Below the pieces are notes generated by a model. The model did not search any database, was not told where the DNA came from, and saw only the letters and a program-made list of their open reading frames with translations. Below, piece by piece: positions 17,460 to 26,139 of a stretch of 64,000 nucleotides of DNA (the first letter of the stretch is position 1; each line of letters starts with the position of its first letter). This stretch comes from CAVYUC01 sp963816685 (lineage in GTDB: Bacteria; Bacteroidota; Bacteroidia; Bacteroidales; Prolixibacteraceae): positions 272,326 through 336,325 of the forward strand of contig CAWFMB010000012.1 of NCBI GenBank assembly GCA_963816685.1, read 5' to 3'. The position numbers and the translations under genes are program-made.

Positions 17460-18461
17460 CTATAAACTGCCTCGGATAATCAATCTCGAAGGATTTTTCA
17501 CCTGGCCCGGTTTTCGCTCCAGCACCATATTTCCAAGGATCTTTCCCATTTCCACAAAATCGGTTGAAATGGTTGTAATTCCACCTGATACTACTTCTTT
17601 CAAAACTGTATCATTAAAAGAAACAATTCCAAACTTTTTACCCAATTTGTATTTGTAACCTTTTGCAATCTTTACCAGCTCAACCAAATCGCGGTCCGAT
17701 ATCAGGAAATAAGCTTCATAAAGACCAGGTTTCACTCCTTCCAGCGAATGAAGTACCTCGCATTCAAAACGGTTTTCTGTGCAAAATCTCTCAAACCCGG
17801 CCACCCTTTCAAAAGGTTCCTTTCCGCCCGGATTCACAAAAACAAGCTTACGGTATTTTTTCAAAAGTGCCAAACCTTCTGTCAGTGCTTCATAGAAATC
17901 CTGTTCAAAATCCTGGTAAACAATGGAATAATTTTTCAATTCAGGTTTTAAACGATCGAGAATATATGTTTTATCCTTTGGCAGTTTCGAAAGCAATTGA
18001 CTTGTATTTTCAAATGTTGCCGGCATAATTATGTAAGACGTGTAATTTCCGATGCTATCGAGAATCAGATTCTTAAAAACTTTATAATTAAAATGATGAA
18101 AGTAAATTTCGATATTCGCCTTCCCTTTCAATGTATTCATTAATGAATTATACAAATCTTCCTTGAATGCATTGAATTCATCGAATAAAACAAAAACTTT
18201 TTCTGACCGTTGAATTTCGGTGGTGGCAATATAGTAACCCTTACCTGGCTGACTCAACAATATTCCTTTTGCTTTCAATTCATTAAATGCCACCATCACA
18301 GTGTCACGACTTAATTTAAACTCGGTGCAAATTTGATTAATCGAAGGAATTTTATCACCTTTTAGCAGTGACTTTTTTTCAAGAGCATTGTAAACCGATT
18401 CAATAATTTGTCTGTATTTCGGGCGCGACGATTTAGAATTGATTTGAATGACTTTTTTCAC
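17460..18461 (-). CDS. GntR-type regulator with LacI-like sugar-binding domain
   Basis: A 333-residue regulator: winged helix of the GntR family (about 10-78, with GDKIPSINQICTEFKLSRDT and GYYI at its end) followed by a periplasmic-binding-protein-like domain (about 90-330) as in LacI. This GntR/LacI hybrid form is frequent in Bacteroidota sugar operons. It is the first gene of the galK operon and is divergent from galM, so it most likely controls both in response to galactose. A -7 box (TACATTTG on the minus strand, 18482-18489) lies 20 bases before its ATG, giving a very short leader. Confidence 0.9.
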   Translation of the reverse strand: MKKVIQINSKSSRPKYRQIIESVYNALEKKSLLKGDKIPSINQICTEFKLSRDTVMVAFNELKAKGILLSQPGKGYYIATTEIQRSEKVFVLFDEFNAFKEDLYNSLMNTLKGKANIEIYFHHFNYKVFKNLILDSIGNYTSYIIMPATFENTSQLLSKLPKDKTYILDRLKPELKNYSIVYQDFEQDFYEALTEGLALLKKYRKLVFVNPGGKEPFERVAGFERFCTENRFECEVLHSLEGVKPGLYEAYFLISDRDLVELVKIAKGYKYKLGKKFGIVSFNDTVLKEVVSGGITTISTDFVEMGKILGNMVLERKPGQVKNPSRLIIRGSL

Positions 18462-18481
18462 AAGTTAGGATAATGGTTAGA

Positions 18482-18519
18482 CAAATGTAATATTTTTTAT
18501 ATACCACCAGTACCTACCA
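18482..18519 (-). promoter_or_regulatory. Promoter of the gntR-galK operon with a repeated upstream word
   Basis: CAAATGTA (18482-18489) is TACATTTG on the minus strand, a -7 element. Just upstream, at about 18500-18519, the minus strand reads CTGGTAGGTA then CTGGTGGTAT, a tandem ten-base near-repeat that could be bound by a regulator. Confidence 0.5.
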
Positions 18520-18706
18520 GTTCGAATTTTTAAATTAAATTATTTTTTTACAGAAGTAACTAAATGAAACTTTTCATGATTGATAGTGTGTTTTCTACTT
18601 TCATCATTTTAGGAAATTGTGGGAAATTCATATCCTTTCTGTAATTCTGGTTTACTATCTGTTAAGATTGAATTGTTCAAACAAAGAAAATCTAATCTTT
18701 TTTAAA

Positions 18707-18742
18707 TACTTTTGCCATATATCGTGATTGTAACAAGATATA
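18707..18742 (+). promoter_or_regulatory. galM promoter -7 box and palindromic operator
   Basis: TACTTTTG (18707-18714) matches TAnnTTTG. It is followed by a 25-base imperfect palindrome, TATATC (18718-18723) and GATATA (18737-18742) with TG and CA pairs inside. The palindrome would overlie the transcription start, a usual place for repression, and the divergent GntR-type protein is the natural candidate. No good -33 element is visible. Confidence 0.55.
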
Positions 18743-18781
18743 CAAAGAAAAATTCAATTACAAATCTAATTTTTGAGCGGG

Positions 18782-19828
18782 ATGCAATTACAAAAATCGA
18801 CTTTTGGAAAAATAACTGACGGAACAGTAGCTGAAATCTTTGTTCTCACAAATGATAAAAACCTCACAGTAAAAATAACCAATTACGGAGCAATAATTAC
18901 AAGTGTTGAAATGCCGGATAAAAGCGGTAAAAAGGAAAATGTTGTTTGTGGTTTTAATAAACCTGATGATTACCTCAGCAAAGATTACCTTGAAAATTAT
19001 CCTTATTTCGGTGCAATAATCGGCAGGTTTGGAAACCGGATAGCAAAAGGTCACCTTGAAGTTGAGGGGAAAACCTATCAGCTTGCAGTTAATAATGGCC
19101 CGAACCATTTGCATGGTGGAAATACCGGATTCGACAAAAGAATCTGGAAAGCAAAAACAATTGAAAACGATAATTTCATCGGTGTTGAACTCTCTTATTT
19201 TAGTCCTGATTTGGAAGAAAATTATCCGGGAAATCTGAAAGTTACCTGCATTTATACATTAAATAATGATAACGAATTAAGTATTGAATATTTCGCCGAA
19301 ACAGATAAAACAACAGTTGTAAATTTAACCAACCATACCTATTTTAATCTCACGGCAGGAAAAGAAAACATTTTGAACCACGAGCTTCAGTTAAATGCAA
19401 CCGCAATGACTGAAATGGTGGAACAAATTCCTACCGGAATAATCCGTCAGGTTGAAGGAACACCCTTTGATTTTACAACTTCAAAAACACTTGTTCGGGA
19501 TATGGAAACACTTCCGACAGGTTACGACGATAATTTTGTTTTGAATAACGATTCCGGAGCATTAAAAAAAACAGGTGAACTTAAAGAATCCAACAGTGGA
19601 AGGAAAGTTGAAATATATACAACCCAGCCGGGAATTCAACTATATACAGGATACTGGATTCCTGAACTTGAAATTGATGGCGTAAAAAAGTTTGGCAGTT
19701 ATTCAGGAGTTGCTTTGGAATCTCAACATTATCCTGATTCGGTACATCACAGAAGTTTTCCTTCCACAGAACTTCAACCTGGTGAAATATATCACCAGAA
19801 AACCATATACAAATTCGTCACTGAATAA
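18782..19828 (+). CDS. galM: Aldose 1-epimerase (mutarotase)
   Basis: Interconverts alpha and beta anomers of galactose and glucose, feeding alpha-galactose to galactokinase. The 348 residues have the family motifs FGAIIGRFGNRIAKG, NGPNHLHGGN (catalytic-site His), VVNLTNHTYFNL (second His) and a C-terminal ALESQHYPDS with the base Glu. I use the ATG at 18782; an in-frame TTG three codons earlier has no support. No signal peptide, so it is cytoplasmic. It opens a plus-strand group divergent from the galK operon. Confidence 0.95.
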   Translation: MQLQKSTFGKITDGTVAEIFVLTNDKNLTVKITNYGAIITSVEMPDKSGKKENVVCGFNKPDDYLSKDYLENYPYFGAIIGRFGNRIAKGHLEVEGKTYQLAVNNGPNHLHGGNTGFDKRIWKAKTIENDNFIGVELSYFSPDLEENYPGNLKVTCIYTLNNDNELSIEYFAETDKTTVVNLTNHTYFNLTAGKENILNHELQLNATAMTEMVEQIPTGIIRQVEGTPFDFTTSKTLVRDMETLPTGYDDNFVLNNDSGALKKTGELKESNSGRKVEIYTTQPGIQLYTGYWIPELEIDGVKKFGSYSGVALESQHYPDSVHHRSFPSTELQPGEIYHQKTIYKFVTE

Positions 19829-19897
19829 CAAAAAGTGAATGAAAGTGCAGAAAGCTTATTTACAGAATAAGGCTGTATTAAACCAAAAGCGATTATC

Positions 19898-21802
19898 ATG
19901 AAAACCATAATTGAACTTTTCGAAACCGCCATGGTAAATTATCCCGACAATATCTATTTGTGGGAAAAAAGAGATGGTGAATACAAAGGAACCACTTATC
20001 GCGAAACAAGGGAACAGGTATTGAAACTTGCAGCTGGTTTGGTTTCAACAGGTTTTAAAAAAGGTGATCGTGCAGGCCTCGTTTCAGATGGAAGAAATGA
20101 CTGGATTATCAGCGAGCTTGCGATGTTGTACGCAGGTGGAATAAATGTACCGCTTTCCATCCGGCTCGAAAACAACGAACTTGCTTTCAGGTTAAATCAC
20201 AGTGGCAGCAAATATGTTTTCGTTTCGAAATTACAGGAACAAAAAATTGAAGCTATCCGGAATGACCTTCCCAAACTTGAAAAAGTAATATATCTTGATG
20301 GCAAAAAAAATCCGGATGAAAAGAATATTGATTACAAGGATTTAATAAAAAAAGGTGAGAAATACCTTAAAGAATACCCCCGGGAATGTGAAGCAATCTG
20401 GAAAGAAATTGAACCGGATGATCTTGCAAATATTTCCTACACTTCAGGAACCACTGCCGATCCAAAGGGAATTATGCTTTCGCACCTGAACTATGCTGCC
20501 AATGTCATACAATCCAACACTTTAATGGATTTAAAAGCCCACTGGAAGACACTTGCAATTTTACCCTGGGATCATGCATTTGCCCACACCACCTGTTTAT
20601 ATGTCTTCATGTATAAAGGAGCCAGTATTGCATCTGTGGAGATTGGAAAGTCGCCACTGGATACACTCAAAAATATTCCGGCAAACATTAAGGAAATACA
20701 ACCTGTATTAATGATGAGTGTTCCTGCTTATTCCAAGACTTTCAGGAAAAATATTGAAGCACAAATTCGCAAAAAAGGAAATACACTATACAAGGTTTTT
20801 CAGTTTGCTTTAAAAGTAGCTTATAAATACAATGGATTAGGCTATAACAAAGGAAAGGGGTTACGGGGATTATTGAAACCTTTGAATTCAATGTTTGATG
20901 CAATTCTTTTTAAAAAAATAAGAGATGGATTTGGTGGAAAACTTGAGTTCTTCATTGGCGGAGGTGCATTACTGGATATTGAACTTCAACGTTTTTTCTA
21001 TGCTTTGGGAATGCCGGTTTGCCAGGGATATGGCCTTACCGAAGCCGCGCCGGTAATTTCTTCGAATGTTCCTCAGAATATCAAATTCGGATCTTCAGGG
21101 AAACTGGTGAAATATCTCGAACTAAAAATCCTGGATGAAGAAGGCAATGAACTTCCCCAGGGGGAGAAAGGCGAAATTGTTGTAAAAGGTGATAATGTGA
21201 TGCTTGGCTACTGGAACAATCCTGCGGCTACGGCAGAAACAATAAGAAATGGCTGGTTGCATACCGGTGATCTGGGTTATACTGACAAAGACGGTTATTT
21301 ATATGTGCTTGGCCGTTTTAAAAGTTTACTTATTGGTAACGATGGTGAAAAATACAGCCCGGAAGGAATTGAAGAAGCAATTGTTGAACATTCGCAATTT
21401 ATTTCACAACTCATGTTGTACAACAATCAGAATGCCTACACAGCAGGAATGCTTGTGCCTGAAATAGATGCAATTAACCGTGAATTAAGAAAAAAAGAAA
21501 TTGAACCGGGCAGCGACGAAGGAAATAAAATGTCACTGCAAATTCTTCAAAACGAACTTAATGAATTCAGGAAAGGCGGAAAACACGAAGGATTGTTCCC
21601 TGAAAGATGGTTACCCGCTGCTGTAGTTGTTTTACCCGAAGCTTTTACCCAGGAAAACGGATTGCTTAACGCCCCGTTGAAAATGGTTCGTGGAAGAATA
21701 TGTGAATACTTTAATGTGGAACTTGAATTCTTATATACCCCTCCGGCAAAAAATATTGAAAACGAAATGAATCTTCTGTCTGTCAAAAGATGGAATTCAT
21801 AA
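19898..21802 (+). CDS. AMP-forming long-chain fatty acid-CoA ligase
   Basis: A 634-residue adenylate-forming enzyme with the AMP-binding loop ISYTSGTTADPKGIML (about 179-194), the YGLTEAAPVISS motif, and GWLHTGDLGYTD with the hinge Asp. The long-chain acyl-CoA synthetase subgroup is suggested by the length and by the helical insertion around residues 290-345. It would activate fatty acids to acyl-CoA at the inner membrane. It stands 69 bases after galM and 22 bases before the GHMP kinase; why an acyl-CoA ligase is in this sugar locus is not clear. Confidence 0.9.
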   Translation: MKTIIELFETAMVNYPDNIYLWEKRDGEYKGTTYRETREQVLKLAAGLVSTGFKKGDRAGLVSDGRNDWIISELAMLYAGGINVPLSIRLENNELAFRLNHSGSKYVFVSKLQEQKIEAIRNDLPKLEKVIYLDGKKNPDEKNIDYKDLIKKGEKYLKEYPRECEAIWKEIEPDDLANISYTSGTTADPKGIMLSHLNYAANVIQSNTLMDLKAHWKTLAILPWDHAFAHTTCLYVFMYKGASIASVEIGKSPLDTLKNIPANIKEIQPVLMMSVPAYSKTFRKNIEAQIRKKGNTLYKVFQFALKVAYKYNGLGYNKGKGLRGLLKPLNSMFDAILFKKIRDGFGGKLEFFIGGGALLDIELQRFFYALGMPVCQGYGLTEAAPVISSNVPQNIKFGSSGKLVKYLELKILDEEGNELPQGEKGEIVVKGDNVMLGYWNNPAATAETIRNGWLHTGDLGYTDKDGYLYVLGRFKSLLIGNDGEKYSPEGIEEAIVEHSQFISQLMLYNNQNAYTAGMLVPEIDAINRELRKKEIEPGSDEGNKMSLQILQNELNEFRKGGKHEGLFPERWLPAAVVVLPEAFTQENGLLNAPLKMVRGRICEYFNVELEFLYTPPAKNIENEMNLLSVKRWNS

Positions 21803-21824
21803 AAATTAAGTTAAAACCCTGATT

Positions 21825-22823
21825 ATGATTATCGAAACTTACTCCTATCCCCGTGCTGCAGTTATTGGGAATCCTTCTGACGGCTATTTTGGAAAGACAA
21901 TCGCATTTCTGTTTTCGAACTTTAAGGCAAAAGTAATGCTGTATCATACTCCTGAGATGGAAATACTTCCACAAGGGCTTGATATTACACGGTTCGGAAG
22001 TATTAAAGAACTGGTTGAAAATGTAAATCTCTCGGGATATTACGGCGGAATTCGTTTATTAAAGGCAACAGTAAAAGTGTTTTATGATTATTGCAGGGAA
22101 TGTAATATTCAGCTCGACAATCGCAACTTTACCATCCGCTATCACAGCGATATTCCGGTAAGGCTGGGGCTTGCAGGCTCGAGTGCAATTATTACAGCCT
22201 GTATGAAAGCGCTTATTTCATTCTACGGAATTGCGATTCCAAAACCAATTTTAGCCAATCTTGTTTTAAGTGTCGAAAATAAAGAACTTGGAATTGCTGC
22301 CGGGTTACAGGATCGTGTGGCACAGGCCTACGAAAAACCTGTTTTCATGGACTTCGAAAAGAAAATAATGGATAAACAGGGCTTTGGAAATTATGAAGAG
22401 CTTGATGCAGCCAAATTTCCGAGAATGTATATTGCATACCGAAAGAATCTTTCAGAAGGGACAGAGGTGTTGCACAATAATCTCAGGGCCCGTTTTAATA
22501 TCGGCGAAAAAGAAGTACTTGAAGCAATGAAAAAATGGGCAGGTTATACTGTTGAATTTAAAGAAGCAATGCAAACCGGAGATTATAAAGCTCTTCATCA
22601 ACTGATTAATTCAAATTTTGATTTACGCCGAAGCCTTGTCCCAATAACAAAAGGAAATATCGAAATGGTTGAAGCTGCCCGCTCGGCAGGAGCTTCAGCA
22701 AAATTTACCGGTTCGGGTGGGGCAATTATCGGAACTTATGAGGATGACGAAATGTTTAACAAACTGAAAGCAACACTTGAAAGAATAAATATTGAAGTTA
22801 TACAACCAACAATAGTAAAATAA
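21825..22823 (+). CDS. GHMP kinase resembling plant glucuronokinase
   Basis: A 332-residue sugar kinase of the GHMP superfamily. Motif 1 is AAVIGNPSDGYFGKTIAF (12-29), the phosphate loop PVRLGLAGSSAI (111-122), and motif 3 KFTGSGGAIIG near the end. GNPSDGYFGKT, GYYGGIRLLKA and ELGIAAGLQDRVAQAYE look much more like plant glucuronokinase (glucuronate to glucuronate-1-phosphate) than galactokinase or mevalonate kinase. It is followed after only three bases by a GalU-like nucleotidyltransferase, exactly the partner needed to turn a sugar-1-phosphate into a UDP-sugar. The substrate could also be galacturonate or another sugar acid. The comparison is from memory. Confidence 0.75.
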   Translation: MIIETYSYPRAAVIGNPSDGYFGKTIAFLFSNFKAKVMLYHTPEMEILPQGLDITRFGSIKELVENVNLSGYYGGIRLLKATVKVFYDYCRECNIQLDNRNFTIRYHSDIPVRLGLAGSSAIITACMKALISFYGIAIPKPILANLVLSVENKELGIAAGLQDRVAQAYEKPVFMDFEKKIMDKQGFGNYEELDAAKFPRMYIAYRKNLSEGTEVLHNNLRARFNIGEKEVLEAMKKWAGYTVEFKEAMQTGDYKALHQLINSNFDLRRSLVPITKGNIEMVEAARSAGASAKFTGSGGAIIGTYEDDEMFNKLKATLERINIEVIQPTIVK

Positions 22824-22826
22824 TAC

Positions 22827-23696
22827 ATGATAAAAAAAGCCGTAATACCGGCTGCAGGTTGGGGGACACGATTTTTGCCCATCACCAAATCGCAGCCGAA
22901 GGAGATGATTCCAATTGTAGATACTCCGGTAATCCAATATGTTGTAGAAGAAGCAGTTGCATGTGGAATTACCGACATTTTAATGATTATTGGAAAAGGG
23001 AAAAGAACCATTGAAGAACATTTTGACAGAAGTCCTATTCTTGAAGAATCACTGGCCGAGAAGAAACAATTTGAACTTCTGGAACAGGTTAAGAACATTT
23101 CGAAGCTTGCCAACATCCACTTTATATGGCAAAAAGAGATGAATGGTTTGGGCGATGCAATCCGCTATGCCCGTTTTCATGTAGGGAAAGAACCATTTGC
23201 CGTTTTACTTGGCGATACATTAATCAGTGGTGAAGGTGAACCCATTACAAAACAACTGATGAATGTTTACGAACGGTACAAAAGTTCGGTTGTTGCACTT
23301 GAAGAAGTTCCGATGGAAAAAGTACACCGCTACGGAATACTAAAAGGAAAAAAACTGGAGGAAAATGTATGGATTGCTGAAGATTTTATCGAAAAGCCTT
23401 CAATGGAGGAAGCTCCGTCGAACCTGGCCATTGCCAGCCGCTATATTTTTACCCACGAAATATTTGATTACCTGGATAAAACAAGTGCAGGAAAAAATAA
23501 TGAAATTCAGCTTACGGATGCCATGCGCGACATGGTGAAAAAATATGCGATGTACGGACTTCAGTTTAAAGGAAAACGTTACGACATCGGCAACAAGCTG
23601 GATTTCATACGTACAAATGTAGTTTACGGACTGATGCACAAAGAAATTGGCGAGCCTTTACGAAAATGGTTGAAGGAATTTGTTGCAGATTTATAG
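22827..23696 (+). CDS. galU: UTP-glucose-1-phosphate uridylyltransferase-like enzyme
   Basis: A 289-residue nucleotidyltransferase with PAAGWGTRFLPITKSQPKEM (nucleotide-binding start and the conserved Lys), VDTPVIQYVVEEAV, GLGDAIRYA and the metal-binding LLGDTLI. Length and motifs match GalU, which makes UDP-glucose. Its close coupling to a glucuronokinase-like gene (stop and start three bases apart) suggests it may instead, or also, use the product of that kinase. In plants the same two steps are done by glucuronokinase and UDP-sugar pyrophosphorylase. With no galT in view, broad specificity would also let it handle galactose-1-phosphate. Confidence 0.88.
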   Translation: MIKKAVIPAAGWGTRFLPITKSQPKEMIPIVDTPVIQYVVEEAVACGITDILMIIGKGKRTIEEHFDRSPILEESLAEKKQFELLEQVKNISKLANIHFIWQKEMNGLGDAIRYARFHVGKEPFAVLLGDTLISGEGEPITKQLMNVYERYKSSVVALEEVPMEKVHRYGILKGKKLEENVWIAEDFIEKPSMEEAPSNLAIASRYIFTHEIFDYLDKTSAGKNNEIQLTDAMRDMVKKYAMYGLQFKGKRYDIGNKLDFIRTNVVYGLMHKEIGEPLRKWLKEFVADL

Positions 23697-23749
23697 TTTT
23701 AAAGTTTCAGATTTACACTTAAACTTCAAACAGGTTGGTATATATTTTG

Positions 23750-23757
23750 TAACTTTG
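23750..23757 (+). promoter_or_regulatory. -7 box upstream of tmRNA
   Basis: TAACTTTG matches TAnnTTTG and lies 31 bases before the mature 5' end of tmRNA. No convincing -33 element is placed correctly upstream. Confidence 0.5.
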
Positions 23758-23787
23758 CTGCCTGTTCATTGAAAATAATATCTATCC

Positions 23788-24189
23788 GGGGCTGACTGGT
23801 TTTGACAGCGGGTAGAAGAGGCAGGTAAGCATGCCGGGTTTTGGTTGTTGACCCGAAAAAAATAATAATCAAAATCATAATTGGCGAAAATAATTACGCT
23901 CTTGCAGCGTAACCGAATTACAGTAGGTTAACGCATAATTCCGAAACAAGGTTTCGGAACAAGACATCGCCCGGATGCCGTCGCTTCGAGGCTATCCGAT
24001 CAGGTGGTGCAGTTAAAATCGAAGATAGCCGGAACGGAGTCCTGACGTTCTGGTGAAATTAAAGGGAATAAGGTTTCGGTCGGTGGCCCTGAGCCAGCCG
24101 GAACACGAAAATTAAATCGGGGCTAAGCATGTAGAAAGCTTGTTGCTTCCTCGTTTGGACGCGGGTTCGACTCCCGCCAGCTCCACCTT
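23788..24189 (+). ncRNA. ssrA: tmRNA (one-piece)
   Basis: About 400 bases. The 5' end GGGGCTGACTGG and the 3' end with the T arm (GCGGGTTCGACTCCCGC) and AGCTCCACC form the tRNA-like acceptor stem, with GGGGCTG pairing to CAGCTCC. The internal frame at about 23884-23916 reads GGC GAA AAT AAT TAC GCT CTT GCA GCG TAA, giving the tag GENNYALAA, the form usual in Bacteroidota. It rescues stalled ribosomes and marks the unfinished protein for proteolysis. The final A of CCA is not encoded. Confidence 0.97.
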
Positions 24190-24320
24190 TTTAAAACTGA
24201 TTATCAAATACTTATTATCAGGCCAGGAAATAATCAGATTTTTACCTGTCCTGGGATAACTTATAATTTTTTTAATTTGAATTGTTATTCAATGCCAGAA
24301 TAAAACTATTTTAAACATAT

Positions 24321-24353
24321 AAAGGGTTGCAGTTTTGCAGCCCTTTTTATTTT
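24321..24353 (+). terminator. Terminator downstream of tmRNA
   Basis: AAAGGGTTGCA and TGCAGCCCTTT pair around a short loop and are followed by a T-rich run. It lies about 130 bases beyond the mature tmRNA end. Confidence 0.85.
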
Positions 24354-25165
24354 CCTGAGCCTGCACCAGTTTGTTTAAAGATCTACAAACTCACGAATCA
24401 CTTTAAAAATCAGGTGGGAATAAGATAAAACCGGTAAAACACTGCATAATAAACTTTTTTGTGTGGATACAAACAAGCAACTGTAACAACGGCATACATA
24501 AATGAATTGGAGAGAAAGAACATTGAGCCCGCATTGCACAGTCTCCTGAACCAAATGTAATAATGACTTCCCAAAAAGAATAGGTTCTCCGTCGTTTTAC
24601 CTGCAAACCTGAACTTACCAACACTATACCATCAATATACTTCCGATATTAAATCGCGAACCAACCCCGTCCATGGTATATGGAAGGTATGGTGAAAACC
24701 GGTATAAAACTGCTTTGGAAGGAAATAAAAATCCTGCTGTTAATACAGCATTACCTTTTACCCTTTAATTCCATTTCTGTACTATTATTTATACAAAGAT
24801 ACAGTAAACTTCTTCCTTTTATAATCATCATAATCATTGAAGTATATTGCGTTTAATAACCATAGCTTTATGGAAGTTTTATTTTTGAAGCTTTGGTTCA
24901 GACGAGATTATTTTTTTAACTGATTTCATCAAAGGACTAACAATACTTTCAAGTCCCGGGGGATCTTCAGTGGATATTATTTATTAACCTTACTTTAATA
25001 TCTTATTTCCAAAAGTTCAATTTTCCTGTAACTCATGTTAATACTAATTACATGAAATTTTAATTTTATTCAACATTAAATACAAAAGGATATTTTTTTC
25101 AGCAGAATTGATTTATTTTTTTTATGTTAGCGATTAAAATATAAGTACTTTTACCGATTCAAAAT
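24354..25165. other. Gene-free stretch
   Basis: About 810 bases without a supported gene. A 73-codon minus-strand frame (24403-24624) lacks family resemblance and is not accepted. The right part is very AT-rich and should include the promoter of the Crp/Fnr-type gene. No repeat or RNA structure recognised. Confidence 0.5.
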
Positions 25166-25180
25166 TTGAAGGAGAATTCT

Positions 25181-25933
25181 GTGTCAGATGAATTAAAATA
25201 TGAATGCGGAGACTGCAGCAAACATGATGATGTTTGTGTGGAAGAAAATAATTGCTGTTGCAAGAATTGTTTTCAGGACGATGATGTAAATGTTTTAAAA
25301 TCATTGACAATTAAAGAACTGGATTTTTTAATTGACGGCAAGCAACAAATCAAATACAAAGCCGGGGAAACAATTATCAAACAAAATACTTCATCAACAT
25401 ACGTTGTATGTATGCGAAGCGGGATTGCAAAAGTTTATGTTGAAGGAGTAAAAGGAAAAAACCTCGTGGTTAAGTTAATCGGCCGGCTCGATTTTGTCAC
25501 TGGCGGAGGATTGTTCAACGGCAATATTCAGCAGTTCACCATTACAGCAATGACACCTGTTACCTGCTGCCTGATCGATTCTTCGAAATTAACCAAGTTA
25601 TTCTCCGAAAATAATCGGTTTGCCATTGAACTGCTGCGACATCATACAAAACAAAATAACATACTCCTCAACAAACTTGTTAATCTTACCCAAAAATATA
25701 TGCCGGGTCGTGTTGCCGATACTTTATTATATCTGAAAAACGACATTTACAAAACCAATCCGTTTACTGTTCCATTAACCCGTCAGGATATGGCTGACAT
25801 GTCGAACATGACCAAAGAAAGTCTTGTTCGTATTTTACAGCAATTTAAAACTTCAGAACTTATTAAAACCCATGGAAATACGTTCGAAATACTTGACGAA
25901 AATGCATTACTCTCTGTTAGCCGCAACGGATAG
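25181..25933 (+). CDS. Crp/Fnr-type regulator with a cysteine-rich N-terminus
   Basis: A 250-residue regulator. I choose the GTG at 25181 because AAGGAG (25169-25174) lies six bases before it, a rare clear Shine-Dalgarno here; the upstream TTG has none. Residues 9-30 hold seven cysteines (Cys9, 12, 19, 25, 26, 27 and 30; ECGDCS, CCCKNC). A cyclic-nucleotide-type sensor barrel follows (about 35-150, with a CC pair in TPVTCCLIDSSKL), then a long helix and a winged HTH (LTRQDMADMSNMTKESLVRI). FNR holds an oxygen-labile 4Fe-4S cluster with N-terminal cysteines, so redox or metal sensing is likely. It precedes the cytochrome island, its probable target. Confidence 0.87.
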   Translation: MSDELKYECGDCSKHDDVCVEENNCCCKNCFQDDDVNVLKSLTIKELDFLIDGKQQIKYKAGETIIKQNTSSTYVVCMRSGIAKVYVEGVKGKNLVVKLIGRLDFVTGGGLFNGNIQQFTITAMTPVTCCLIDSSKLTKLFSENNRFAIELLRHHTKQNNILLNKLVNLTQKYMPGRVADTLLYLKNDIYKTNPFTVPLTRQDMADMSNMTKESLVRILQQFKTSELIKTHGNTFEILDENALLSVSRNG

Positions 25934-25983
25934 TTGACATATATCATTTACTTCATCAGCATTTATCATTCCCTTATTTATCT

Positions 25984-26009
25984 TATATCAACATATTGTG
26001 TTTGATATA
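25984..26009 (+). promoter_or_regulatory. 26-base palindrome upstream of the cytochrome island
   Basis: TATATCAA (25984-25991) and TTGATATA (26002-26009) are perfect eight-base arms with a ten-base centre, about 130 bases before the first cytochrome gene. It is a good candidate site for the Crp/Fnr-type regulator encoded just upstream. The arms TATATC...GATATA also occur at 18718-18742, so the word may be a more general motif. Confidence 0.5.
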
Positions 26010-26139
26010 TCACCATTGTAATCGTATTTTAGTTACTATTCTGAATTACTTTTATAGCCGAAAAGAAAGCGTTTTTAACGCAATTATTTAACAGGAAAAA
26101 AAGTAGTTATATTATAAAACCTAATCAATTTTTTTAGTT

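Noticed and set aside
24403..24624. Minus-strand open frame of 73 codons between tmRNA and the Crp/Fnr-type gene
   Set aside because: No family, signal peptide or promoter support; composition looks random.
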